DNA of 64,000 bases, from assembly GCA_022577435.1 (NCBI GenBank), contig JAKOON010000012.1, positions 426,001-490,000 on the forward strand, read 5' to 3'. Source of the DNA: Embiotoca jacksoni. Its lineage: Eukaryota > Chordata > Actinopteri > Embiotocidae. The translations under genes and the position numbers were made by a program. Below are positions 53,481-64,000 of the stretch, piece by piece (the first letter of the stretch is position 1; each line of letters opens with the position of its first letter). Below the pieces are notes generated by a model. That model did not search any database, was not told the origin of the DNA, and was given only the letters and a program-made list of their open reading frames with translations.

Positions 53481-55807
53481 ACCAGTCACGAAGGAGCCAC
53501 GAACCAAACTGGTTGAGTTTAGAACTGCGACACTGGAAAAGTGCGCCCACCGTGTCTTTAAATAAACATTTAAAACAAACACCTCGCAAGCATGCGGGCA
53601 GCAGAATATCTGGCACTCAGCGACATGTGATAAAAAAAAATGGTTTTATTTATTCAGGCGTCACCACCTTGACGCTGAAGTATAATAATAAACGAGAACA
53701 TTTCTGCTATAATCCCGTCGTGAAAAAAAATATTCTATTCGGCGTTTGATGGCTGTTGAAACATCAAGATCATTAATCGATGTGTGTCCTCAAAGCTCAA
53801 GCTTCTGTTTTAAACGTACTGTATTATCTGGTTTTGGTATTCAGTGCTTCTAAATACTAAATGTCGTGTCTTTTCTTCATAAGAATGTAGATTTGTCCCA
53901 ATTTGCTGAGCAAATTGACTTCTTCCTTCCTGGAATTTAGAGGAACACAATTTAGACTTTTATGATGAGAAATAAGATAAGAAGTCTTCATCCATGAATA
54001 AGTAAAAAAAAAAAAAAAATCCAAGTAATTCAATAAATGAAGGCAACTTCTTTTATTTCTGGTATTATTGGGGTGACTCGAGTATTTCTAAAAAAAAAAC
54101 AACAACAACAACTGTGACCTCGGCCCTGAAAACTTGCCACATTCGGAGCCTGATGAAATCCTCTCTGAAGCATATTCAGCGCTCTTTATTTCTGCTCTTA
54201 CTTTCTCGAACGCAGGTACAGTATATCTGAAGACTTAAATCCTGTCTACACTCGCACATTCATCAGTGAAGTGTCTGTTCAGATGCCTTCGAAACAAGGT
54301 CGCTATCCGTTTTTGTTTCAGGTCTGTACTCGACAATAAAACAATGGCGACGAGCTTAAGACTGGCTTCTTGTTTTAAGAGACTTCAGTTGTTATTTGTC
54401 TTTTGACAGTCAATTGCAGAACAACAATTCCTCTGCACAGTCCGAATGGATTTACAGCACACACCCTGAAATTTAACCTGAAATTCAGCACTAGCTGTGG
54501 ATATTGTTGCAATTTGAAAATGTTTCAAAACACTGACAAATATTTCCCTTCAAATATTCAGTATAAACTGACATCCTATTGTGGTCTGTTGCGTCGCTGA
54601 TCTGTTGGAACCAAACTACGTCCACACCTCTGAAGTCTCTTTGTGGGACTAACTCCTTAACAAACGGAGCCGCCGTCAGCCATGCTTGTTGTTGCTGTTG
54701 TGTAACTTACATACGTAACTGCGTATGATGTCATTACGTCCACAAATCAGAATATTTCCACCATCGCGATATGATCATTAAAAATGATTCAGATATTATT
54801 GAGATTGATACGATACCGCCCACCATTATAGTGTTGTCTGTTGTGCATTTGGAGAATACTTTTGCTTTCAATGCTGTGAATATTTTTTGACTGTCTGCAA
54901 TCTTCACCGTGTCACATGAGCTAAATCACATCGATCATAAGCCTTTATGGTTATTGTGTCCTCACTTAAACATATCGAAGGCTTGTTGATCATATGAAAC
55001 AGTGATATCTGAGCGACAAATTTATCAGTTGGATGTTGTTGGCTTTGGAGGTGGATATTCATTTATTATTGTATTTTATGTTTCTCTGAGACAGCATTCA
55101 TATTTATAATATTATAATATTAAAATTGCCTAATTGAACTGTAACAGCTTCGGCACTCTAATAACGCCGTGATCAGGCCTTCAATACATGTGTGTTTATT
55201 ACATCTGGTATTGTGTCATCAAAAGCTTCCTACGAGACACTTGTGCTTTAATTTTAGGACAGAAACTTGACATTTCAGTTGTGATAGTCCCGGGCTAGTC
55301 AAACATTTTGATTCAACAACTTTTACTTTCTGATCCACAACATTTCACAACGAATTGTACTTTTCACCTCATCATGCTGGTTTAACAGCCACTGATTAGT
55401 TAATCTACTCAATACTATACACATCTGTTAAATCAACACGTTGCCAAAACTAATAACCCCGTTTTAATCAACCAGCACTTTTACTTTTGATACTTCCAAG
55501 TTCAATTTGCTGGGTTTTTTTTTTTTTCGTACTTTTATTTTGAATGCAGTACAATGACATTTACTGAGTATTTTTTTTGTTTTTGTTTTTTTTGTTTTAC
55601 ATTCCGGTATCACTTCATCTCATCAGAAAGATATGAAACCATCCACCTCTGTTATCACTGAGACTCTTTGTGAAAACACGCAGTGATGCCGCAGCAGGTG
55701 ACAACTGATGCTGTCCGCGCGGCACTTTGTTTCCCGCACGCGCTGCCTAATCAAGCATTTATCACGCATTTAAAGTTAAATCGTCCAAAACCACGAAATG
55801 TTGTTTA

Positions 55808-55832
55808 AAAAATAAATAAATAAATAAATAAA
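55808..55832. repeat. (AAAT)n microsatellite
   Basis: Six AAAT units (AAATAAATAAATAAAT). Confidence 0.75.
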
Positions 55833-55999
55833 AAAGTTAATTGATTGAAAAGCTGTTTTCCATTGCAGATGCTTGTCAGGAAATGAAATACATGCATATT
55901 AAAACTCAAACTTGACAAGAAACCGAGGACCTTAAAAAATTTAAAAAAAATAATAAAATAAAAAAGCGTTATTTCACCGTCGTGTTGGCACTAATGAAA

Positions 56000-56400
56000 C
56001 ACAGGAAAGAGGTGCAGGCTGAGCTTACTTCATTTTCACCAGAGTCAAGTGTCGCTCTCGTCTCGCAGAAGTTGTCCCCCGTGTCTTCCTCGAAGGAAAA
56101 CCCCCCCCTCGGACAGGTGCGGGTCTTATTGTCTGCTCTACCGCACCAAAAAAAAAAAAAAAAATTCTCCTCCGGCAGCCTCTCAGTGCTCAAGCGACCG
56201 ACCGGCGTCTCTCAGGGACAAGGCGGAGGCTTTGACTTGTGTCCCTTCCCGACCACCGAGATGAAGAGGAGGTGAAGAGAGGAGAAACCGGGATGAGAGC
56301 CGTGTTAAAATACCGGGACCCCCACCTCCTCCTCCTCCCCCCCCCCCCCCCCCCCTCACCTCCTCCTCTTCCTCCTCCAGCCTGGAAAATCATAATCTGC
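56000..56400. promoter_or_regulatory. Second CpG-richer zone with C-run
   Basis: Contains CTCGTCTCGCAG, GCGACCGACCGGCGTC and a long CCT/C tract (56320-56375). A start site for the minus-strand bcan gene or an unknown transcript could be here; nothing in the sequence settles it. Confidence 0.2.
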
Positions 56401-56664
56401 TGAGAGGTGAACAAATGAGGAATAAAGGGGGTTTATCGATTCTTGTTTTGTCAGTTAAAAAGAACTAAGTAGGAGGTCCCTTTAAACAGAAATTTAATAT
56501 AATGAGCTATGGTGCATGGTGCTATTTTAGGGGAAGAAGTAGTCAATGTTACGGCTGCAATGACTTGACTTTTGTGGCCTCTAGGGGGCAGAATAACTCA
56601 AAATGTCGCTGACAAATAGCATTAATATGTTATAGGCTAGCCTTAAGTTAAATGGTCACGGACC

Positions 56665-56730
56665 ATAATAATAATAATAATAATAAACAAGGTTAGTTTA
56701 GTCACTGTTGTTTAGTTTAGTTTAGTTTAA
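56665..56730. repeat. (AAT)n and (GTTTA)n microsatellites
   Basis: ATAATAATAATAATAATAAT at 56668 followed by TTTAGTTTAGTTTAGTTTA from about 56710. Confidence 0.75.
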
Positions 56731-56883
56731 GTTAATATTATCCTATTTTTATTTGTATATAATGTGCATTTAAAAAAAAAAAAAAAGATTTAATATGTTT
56801 TACTACCTCTATTTTTTAATTTGGCATTTGTATTGCTTTCCCCTGTACCTGTATATGCTGCTGTAGCATAAAAAAATTAAAAA

Positions 56884-57030
56884 AAAATCCCTTTGAGAGA
56901 TTAATAAAGTATCCGTCCGTCCATTCATCCATCCATCCATCCATGTCCGTCCGTCCGTCCGTCCATCCATCCATCCATCCATATCCGTCCGTCCGTCCAT
57001 CCATCCATCCATCCGTCCATCCATCCATCT
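56884..57030 (+). repeat. Retroposon tail expanded into (ATCC/GTCC)n microsatellite
   Basis: CCCTTTGAGAGATTAATAAA then GTATCC leads into about 120 bp of ATCC and GTCC tetranucleotides. The lead-in is the standard fish retroposon 3' tail, whose short terminal repeats commonly seed tetranucleotide microsatellites. Confidence 0.75.
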
Positions 57031-57671
57031 AATAGTTGACACAAAACACCATTAGCATTTAGTAATGATTTATGATATTGTGCTTTCACCAGGTATGCTG
57101 TTGTGGTGAGATGACCAAATCACTGCATTTAATACTACTGAAATCAGAGTTTCATGGTGGTTGAAGTATAAATATCTTCAATTACTTTGTTTTAACATGA
57201 AGGTTTATGAAAAAGAAAGAGAATGACAGTGTACAAAAAAAAAAAATCAAGCAACTCCTTTAGTCTCTGACATTAAAAAAAAAAGAAAAAAACTGTAATA
57301 CACCAGCTGTGACCTCTTGAGGATTTATCGCTATGAGTGACCTCTTTCATTACATCTCTAATAATATTGATTAGTGGAGCTTTAAATGATGGAATAATTT
57401 ATGAGGCCTGTTAATTTTACTGAGGAGCACAGTTAAAAACACCATTAACTGACAGTTTGAATCTATTACGGAATTATAGCTCATTCAGTACTGCCCGTTC
57501 CTAATTTTGTAATGCATTTTTAAACGGGTTGTATTTAGCATGTGTATTTAATAACCATTAAAAATAACTCCCACAGTTTGTTCCAGGGGTTTTTCTTTTC
57601 TCCTGGTCAGCTTTCATACATAACGGCATTAGACGCTTGATGCCGCTGAGCCTGCTACCAACCCACACTGT

Positions 57672-57693
57672 GCTCTCTCTCTCTCTCTCTCTC
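57672..57693. repeat. (CT)n microsatellite
   Basis: Eleven CT units. Confidence 0.8.
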
Positions 57694-59139
57694 TGTACTC
57701 TACAAGTAATGTTAACTAGTAATCTGCAAAATGGACAAATTCCTGATGGCTTGGCGGTGGGTAATAAAAAGCGAATTACGCACATGGGGCTGATGCCCAG
57801 CCGTGACTAATATGGTCACTGTGTGATCTTTGAATGGAAAGGGTAATATGTACAGTCTAGCTCCAATTAAATAACTGGACCCGGGGGGCAATAAATTCCA
57901 TAAAATCCATATTGTGTCGCCTAATGAGAACGGCAGCACTCTTTCATGTATTTCAAAACCCTTATTAATACAGCAGGTGATCACTTAATCTTCTTCCATT
58001 TCAAATTTCAAGATTTTAAATCAATAATGTGGTAGCACATTTAACAAATATCAAAAAGAGTGAGCGTGCAAAAAGATGTTCCTCATTTTCATTCAGCCTG
58101 AAAAAAAAAAAAAAAAAAAAAAAAACGAATAAAACTTGTTATTAACACATCAAACTCGACACAACCAGAGAAGAAAGTTAAAGCCTCTTTTGGTTTTAAA
58201 GCTCTTTCTCTTATAGAGCTAATAACAGGGAATAAAATGCAATTATTCACATTACTGCCTGTACACAAAGAGATTAAGAGGGGATAAACTGTATGGGATT
58301 AGCTAGACTAGAGAATGGATTAAATCATGTTGATTTGCAATGTTTTTTGTTCCGCCTCGTTTGCAACCTAAAAGGTGAAGAAGTCCAGGGTTACTTGTTG
58401 ACCGAAGGGCTTCACATGACGACTGTAAAGGCGCTCAGGTTGGCTTAAAATAAAGTATGTGTTACGGTCTTGCAGCCAAATGTGGGAATGTTTGAGTTTG
58501 ACATATATATATTTTTTTTTAAGTTTCCCAAACCAACAATCATGAACACTTTATGCAGCTACTAGCCAGATGAGCAGAGGGGAAATGAGAGGGCAGGTTC
58601 AGATCATTTAAAACATAACAACGAGACACGACGATGTCACCCATTCACTTGAATGAACATTGATCGTTGAGTTCAACATTTTCGAGCTTGCAAGTTTGCT
58701 TCGACATTGTGCTGCCCGCTGCACATGCCGATTAGTTTTTCTCACGATGGCTCCGCCAACTTAATCCCACTTGGCTCATGGACGCGACATTGAGATCGGT
58801 TAGAGCAGATCAAAGAGTTTTAGTAGACTACGAGAAAGTTTTACAAATAAAAACATTCATGGTCATTATACAGTACAAAGAATAATCATACTTTTTTTTT
58901 TTTTTTTTGCAGTTGTAAACATCTTTTGTATAATGGTGGTGTATGGGGAAAATGCTTTTTGGGCTACTGCACTACCCAATATGACCACTAGGAAAATTGC
59001 CACCTGGAAAACCAAAACAATGAGCTGGAAGATGCTAAAAAGTACATACGAAAGGGAACTCGAAATTCAGGTGATAAACCTGCTGAGAATTAGCATTTTA
59101 AGAAAACATTCACATTACAGACATTTGAGACACTGTTAA

Positions 59140-59142
<3 letters not shown>

Positions 59143-59175
<33 letters not shown>
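59143..59175. repeat. Poly-A run
   Basis: About 33 consecutive A. Confidence 0.8.
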
Positions 59176-59177
<2 letters not shown>

Positions 59178-59799
59178 ATGATTATTGCCACTTTGGAGGC
59201 AATAAATCCGTATTGGAATTTCTGAGATCTTAAAACGTGACAGCGTGGTATTTTGGGGAAATGTTGGGGTTTATTAATGAACAGAAAGCGCTGGTGAATC
59301 ATCGTTAGTGCAGAGTGTTGCACTGCGAGGTTGTGGTGCGTCTCTACCCCTTTAATGAGCTTCCCCGTGCCGGCAGTTGTGTCTGGTGTGGCTTTTTCAG
59401 GGACGGATGGCACGCTGTATAATTAATGAGCTGGTGTTGAATTCACAGCAGGGAAATAGTGCTGATACGCTCGCCTTTAAGGACAAACAGTTGCCAGAGG
59501 AGACATAAAGTGGAGCAGTGTCAGACTGCGGAGGAAAGCTGTGTTTACACCGGCGTGAAAGACTGATGTCAAGTCAAGGTTTGGATTTGTCCGATCCACA
59601 TTTATTCTGTCGAAATCATTTTTAAAGTGGGAAGATGACTTTTGAGACAAATACTAGCTGTGGCAGGTGGACAAAAGACATCCAACACTATTAGGCTGTC
59701 ATTTAAACACGCTAAAAATAATGTCAGAAGGGAAGAAGAACATGTTAGTAGGACGCTCCTGTGGTTTAGACAAAAAAAACAAAACAAAAAATGTCATCA

Positions 59800-59885
59800 G
59801 CTTTTTTGATGGACTGCTTTCAAACTTTGTGCACATATTCAGGGTCCCCAGAGGATGAAGGCTTGCTGACCCTGAGTTATTAGTC
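59800..59885. repeat. Dispersed teleost repeat fragment
   Basis: CACATATTCAGGGTCCCCAG followed by AGGATGAAGGCTTGCTGACC matches the central part of the dispersed repeat (forward sense as at 49690). Confidence 0.5.
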
Positions 59886-60034
59886 AAATATATCAACAAC
59901 GATTGGATGTATCACCGTGAATTCTGGTTGTTTTGGTTCCATTTCCCTTACGTACACCTCGCCTAAGAGCCCCGCAATAAATGTTATCTTCGTAAAGGTG
60001 CATTTTTTTATTGTTTTAGAGGTGATGATTGAAC

Positions 60035-60175
60035 GGTAATGGTCATATTTGAGGCTCTGCTTTGTGGTGCTGTTGTTTGTATTATAGTGAGAGGTGTTTA
60101 TAACTATGTTCTGCCCTTACTGACCTAAGTGGGCGGTACAGAGTATTTTAAGCACCTCTCAATACCTTAACTGGC
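60035..60175. repeat. Hairpin MITE-like element, copy 2
   Basis: GTATTATAGTGAGAGGTGTT near 60078 pairs with GAGTATTTTAAGCACCTCTC near 60140 as an imperfect inverted repeat. The flank GTGGTGCTGTTG is shared with copy 1 at 32670-32815. Confidence 0.6.
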
Positions 60176-62209
60176 AACTGAGCGTATCTGAAAGCTCATG
60201 TGACATTAAGATGACACACGGCTTTGTGTGTTTTGTGCACTTTGGCAGTAGATGGTACTCGTTGCAGGATATCTCAATATTGTCAGCTTCACAACAGTAA
60301 TTCTTGTGGTAATGATTTATTGAAGGTAAGACCATGCTCAAGTGAGACAACTGAATTTGTCTGACATTAACTGTACAAACTCTGAAAGTAACCATTTCCA
60401 TAACAGCAGATTTACAGACTGAACAGAGCTGATAATCAATTGGACTTCTGTAAGGCCATCCTAACCCATCATCAATGAGAATCACCTGGTCCACAGCCAC
60501 CAGTGAGGACCCTGAAGTTATGTCATGTAATTTTCTTAAAAAAAAAAAAAAAAAAAAAAAAAACGATCACCATGAGTCCTTTTGAATCTTGTTGGAAATC
60601 AAAACAACTTCGGTTTTAAAATTTAGGACTTTTTATATGCCAGATTCTATGTTGTTTATGGGCTTCTTTTTTTTTTTTTTTTTTGCAATAATCTATTTCC
60701 CCAACAACTTTATAAGTGCATTTTTCATTTTTAAAAACATTTCAATTAAAAAAAAAATAATTATTGGTTTGTAATAAAAAATATTTTTCATAAAAGCTGC
60801 AATCAGGACTCATGATTTCAGTTTGTCTAAATTCCCAGCGCCGGCCCTGTAAAACATCCCTGACAGAAGCTGAACAGTACGGCATTATTATATCTCAATT
60901 TTTAACCTGAAAAGAACTGATAGTTCTTTTAGTGCCATTTTAGTGAGATTAAAATGTCTTTTTCACTGGTGGCCAAATGATGATGAGAATAACATTCACT
61001 GATGTGGTGTAAGCGTGACTCTGGGTTGAATAGGGTCAACGACGGGGGCTGAACTGCTGACTTGATCGTAAACACTGAGCTTGTGAATTCGTCTTTTTGG
61101 TGTCTGGCTGTTTCAATGATGTATTTTTGTTGCTGGAAAGACATGACTGCCCCCAAGTGGCAGGAGCACCATTTAAACACAATGTAAACCCTGAGAAAGT
61201 ATGAACCCGTGGCCTGTGATCCCAAGTCCGGTTGGCTTCGGATAACAGCTGACTGAGAATCGTCACAAACATAATGCATCTGTTGAAACTGAATGTTACA
61301 TCGAAGTGTCTGCTAAAGCATTTGTTCAGATTCAGTATACTGTACAGTTTTCTGGATTTCCTCATTCATGTGCCAACAGCAGAGTAGGATGTTTACATAT
61401 CCAGTCCAGTTTTAAACAAACCAAACTCACTCCTCTTGCTGTGTTTTCAATCTTTGTTCCTTTCAGTCCTCGAAAAGAACTCAAAGCGATTAATCATAAT
61501 TTTTTTTGCGCATATGTGAACACTGGAATGAACTCAGGTCCTACTGAAGAGAACCAAACTGAGACCGGGTCGGGAGGGGGGTCTCAGTTCGGGTCGTTTT
61601 CCAGTCCACGTCGTGGTTAACTTAACCCCTGTGCACTGTGACCACAAAGTGCTCGGGGTTCGCTTCTCCCTTTGTCATTCTATTTGAGCCCTTTTGGCTT
61701 GCCGTAGACAGATAACATGCTGTTGAACTATGACACGAATAAACAAATATATTGTATTATACCCAATACTGACACCTGTCTAATCCTCGTCCACTAGTCT
61801 TGCTGTCGTTGCCATGGTTTCGTCCTATTTGTTTTTCGTTTTTTTGAGTGTCAAAGTGCAATAAGATGTAAATCGGTCTATAAGGCAAAGTGAACCGAGA
61901 ACACATTGTGTTTACATCGCACGGGGTGAAAGGAATCACAACATCAACATAGACCGAACCAAACTGAGACCACCTCCCAACGCTGCCTCTGTTCGGCTTC
62001 AGAGGGGTCAGATTTCGTTTGGAGTGTTCAGATATGCAAAAAAAAAAATGCTGACTAATCACCGAGTTCATTTCGAGGGCTGAAAGAGACCATGTGTTAA
62101 AAACTCTTCAGTGAGTCACTCAGTCCAAAACACATACTTGCCACATCAAATCTTTATGTTAACGGAGTTCAACCGAGTTCATGTCCTCGCTGTCTCTCCA
62201 GACTTGTCA

Positions 62210-64000
62210 CTATCTGGTCTGTGATTTGGATGCTAGTTTCTTTTCCCACTCCTCTTCCACCACTTTGTAAAGCTCCATAGAGGCTCTAGCATCCTCCACA
62301 GAAGAGTGGCCTTTCTTCCCGGTCTGAGGATGCAAGAGAGAACGAGTTCAGCATCACGTTGGTGGACATTTATTAAAACATGATGGCGTCACTTTGTTAG
62401 TTGAGAAACTCTGATTCTCACAACTCCACAATTGCATTTCTGCCATGTCTCAGTTAATATACGTCACGGACTACTTCATGACCAAAGTGGATTGCAGCTA
62501 TTTGTTTGGTAGAAAAAAAAAAAAGTAAAACCAAATATGTGGTATGATTAATATTTGTGGTAGGTGTTGAAAAAACAAATTATAAAACCAAAGTTACTTT
62601 TGTGGCACACCAACCAAAAGCCTTCTTTCAGACCTGAAATACATCAAACTTCTGGCTTCTTCTCTCTGTTTAAGTAAATCTGAAATAGTGGATTCAGGTG
62701 CATTTCTATACACTAAACTTGCTTGACTGACATCGTTTGTACACATCTTCCATTCTTTACTTCACCGAACGTAACTTCTCCTACCTGGATGTCCACGTTG
62801 AAGATGGCCTTGGTGAGTCTCTTCAGTGAAGCGCACTCAGTCTCTGCAAAGCCGGCCTTGAGGTTGAGAAGAGGGATTCGGGATGTGTCCCTGGTTAAGG
62901 CAATGGGGTGAGAGTAACTGAGGACCTTGAAGTCGTTGTGGACGGCGTGGCCAATCACCACTTTCCCCTGGAGCAGCTTCAGTATCTACAGTACCAACAA
63001 AAAAACAAAAAAAAACGTTTTCACTCACTGAACTCAATAGGTTTATACAGGAAGCACATTTTATAATAGAAATACCAAGGAGCAAATTTATATTAGGGCT
63101 AACTTATTGAATGTATATATGCTTAAGAGCTGACCCAATGACCTTTATTACTTAATGCAGCACAACCTGAAGAAAAAACGATCAAGTTTTCCCCCCATGA
63201 CACGAAAACAGAGATGCAGGGTTAAACAGACAAGGACAAACCAATGACATTTATAAATATTAGTCATCCAAGCTGTTTTAGTAACAGGTAAACAATCAAA
63301 GTGATTTGTCAAATGAAAATGGAAAACATTCACTAATTCCAGCGTCTCAAATGTGAAGATTTGTTTCTGTTCTCTGCCTTATGTGAAAATAAATAACACA
63401 GCTTTGTGTTTTTAAGTTAACTTATATATTTCTATTTATTTATTTTTTCCACCCAAATGATAAATCCTTTGACAGCACTGCCAGCAACACCTGAAAGCAC
63501 CTGAAGTTTGTGCCCAGAGCAGGTGCACAACAGTGGCAACAATAGCAGATAATGACTGGATAATAGATAATAGTGGATAATTACTACTTACTGCAGTGGA
63601 AAAGTGCCAAGACAATACCTGCGTTGATCAAAGAATTACCTGTTGCTAATGACCACATTTTCTCACCTCCTTCCTGGCCTCTGCGTACGGCATGGCCTGG
63701 ACGAGGTCACTGCGTCGGATGCCGCTCCACCGGGTGCGGTAGTCAGTGATAGGCATGGGGGGGTTGATGAACTTGTCGTAAACCACATCTCCGTCGTAGG
63801 ACACGACGCTGCAGCGCGCGAGCTGGCTGATGTGCCCTTTCGGCCCGGCGCCCACCATCTCACAGTCAATGGCGAGGTACTTCGTGGGGATCCCCGCTGA
63901 CGTGGGTTTGTGGCCGCTGGACACCGAGGGCCCGCAGTCGGTGGCGGCTGACTTCGCGTTCACGGGTTTCTGTCGCGCTCCATCGCTGCCTTCCGTGTTC
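62210..64000 (-). CDS. isg20l2: ISG20-like 2 3'-5' exoribonuclease, last three exons
   Basis: DEDDh exonuclease of the nucleolus; the mammalian protein trims 12S pre-rRNA to mature 5.8S rRNA. Minus-strand exons: 63667-64000 (open at the window edge), 62785-62985 and 62210-62323, phase 0 junctions, about 215 residues in all. Catalytic motifs are complete: Exo I KYLAIDCEMVG, Exo II GHAVHNDF, and Exo III GHSSVEDA, with its His and final Asp. Between them are YRTRWSGIRRSD and LTRDTSRIPLLNLKAG. It ends KKLASKSQTR then TAG at 62210-62212. The wording is closer to ISG20L2 than to ISG20 or AEN, and its place next to bcan fits. The frame stays open without an ATG to position 64000, so the basic N-terminal part and promoter are outside the window. 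Confidence 0.9.
62324..62784. other. isg20l2 last intron
   Basis: 461-bp intron with donor CAG|GTAGGA and acceptor CATCCTCAG|ACCGGG. An A-run at 62513-62524 is the only notable item. Confidence 0.7.
62986..63666. other. isg20l2 intron between the Exo I and Exo II exons
   Basis: 681-bp intron with donor GAG|GTGAGA (63667/63666) and acceptor CTGTAG|ATACTG (62986/62985). AT-rich, with no separate feature recognised. Confidence 0.7.

Larger units (their letters stand above)
47097..62209. other. bcan upstream / intergenic region, no recognised coding gene
   Basis: About 15 kb. The missing first bcan exon and promoter should be here. It contains repeats (listed), long homopolymers (A at 58100-58125, 59143-59175, 60539-60563; G at 51331-51355; C at 52838-52849 and 56338-56355) and two CpG-richer zones. 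No frame resembling nestin or CRABP2, which I recall lying between BCAN and ISG20L2 in mammals, was found. Confidence 0.55.

Noticed and set aside
51161..53749. Several open frames of 70-180 codons in the CpG-rich zone
   Set aside because: No recognisable domain, biased composition from GC-rich DNA and no matching splice structure; GC-rich DNA has few stops by chance.
56809..57042. Minus-strand frame of repeated WMDGRTDG
   Set aside because: Translation of the ATCC/GTCC microsatellite; no gene context.
62210..64000. isg20 or aen as identity
   Set aside because: Motifs between the catalytic residues (LTRDTSRIPLLN, YRTRWSGIR) are closest to ISG20L2 as I recall it.

Overview
The window reads as nuclear DNA of a bony fish, probably a percomorph teleost. 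Genes are split into many small exons with GT-AG introns, about 60% of the sequence is AT-rich intergenic or intronic DNA, and there are many dinucleotide and homopolymer runs. Several interspersed repeats are of kinds I recognise from spiny-rayed fish. No bacterial-style operons, CRISPR arrays, intact tRNA or rRNA genes were seen.

Four vertebrate genes can be reconstructed exon by exon. From left to right: (1) rhbg, Rh-family B ammonia transporter, minus strand, exons 1-5 at 828-9673, continuing off the left edge; (2) hapln2, brain link protein 1, plus strand, five coding exons at 21755-24690, apparently complete; (3) bcan, brevican, minus strand, fourteen coding exons at 31448-47096, complete except for the exon carrying the start codon; (4) isg20l2, a DEDDh 3'-5' exoribonuclease, minus strand, last three exons at 62210-64000, with its N-terminus beyond the right edge. 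All exon junctions given below keep the reading frame. The order rhbg-hapln2-bcan-isg20l2 matches, from memory, the order of the human 1q22-q23 block. This, with brevican's lack of a G2 domain, separates the locus from the paralogous ACAN/HAPLN3 block.

hapln2 and bcan lie tail to tail, about 6.8 kb apart between stop codons. They encode partner proteins: brevican is a hyaluronan-binding proteoglycan of brain matrix, and Hapln2 (Bral1) is a link protein that stabilises such complexes at nodes of Ranvier. rhbg and hapln2 are head to head across about 12 kb. The 15 kb between bcan and isg20l2 has no recognised coding gene, but holds GC- and CpG-rich clusters that may include the bcan promoter.

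The most unusual item is the large central exon of bcan. About 1.85 kb of it is an in-frame minisatellite coding roughly 600 residues built almost only from Asp, His, Glu, Thr, Lys, Val and Pro, with a nested 222-bp duplication. Other notable items are a WDR5-like retropseudogene tail in rhbg intron 1, a decayed piggyBac element, an internally deleted Tc1/mariner element, a tRNA-derived SINE, several hairpin (MITE-like) repeats and at least six copies of one dispersed teleost repeat. I found no wholly new multi-gene system; the window is best described as an ordinary neural-matrix locus with one extraordinary exon.
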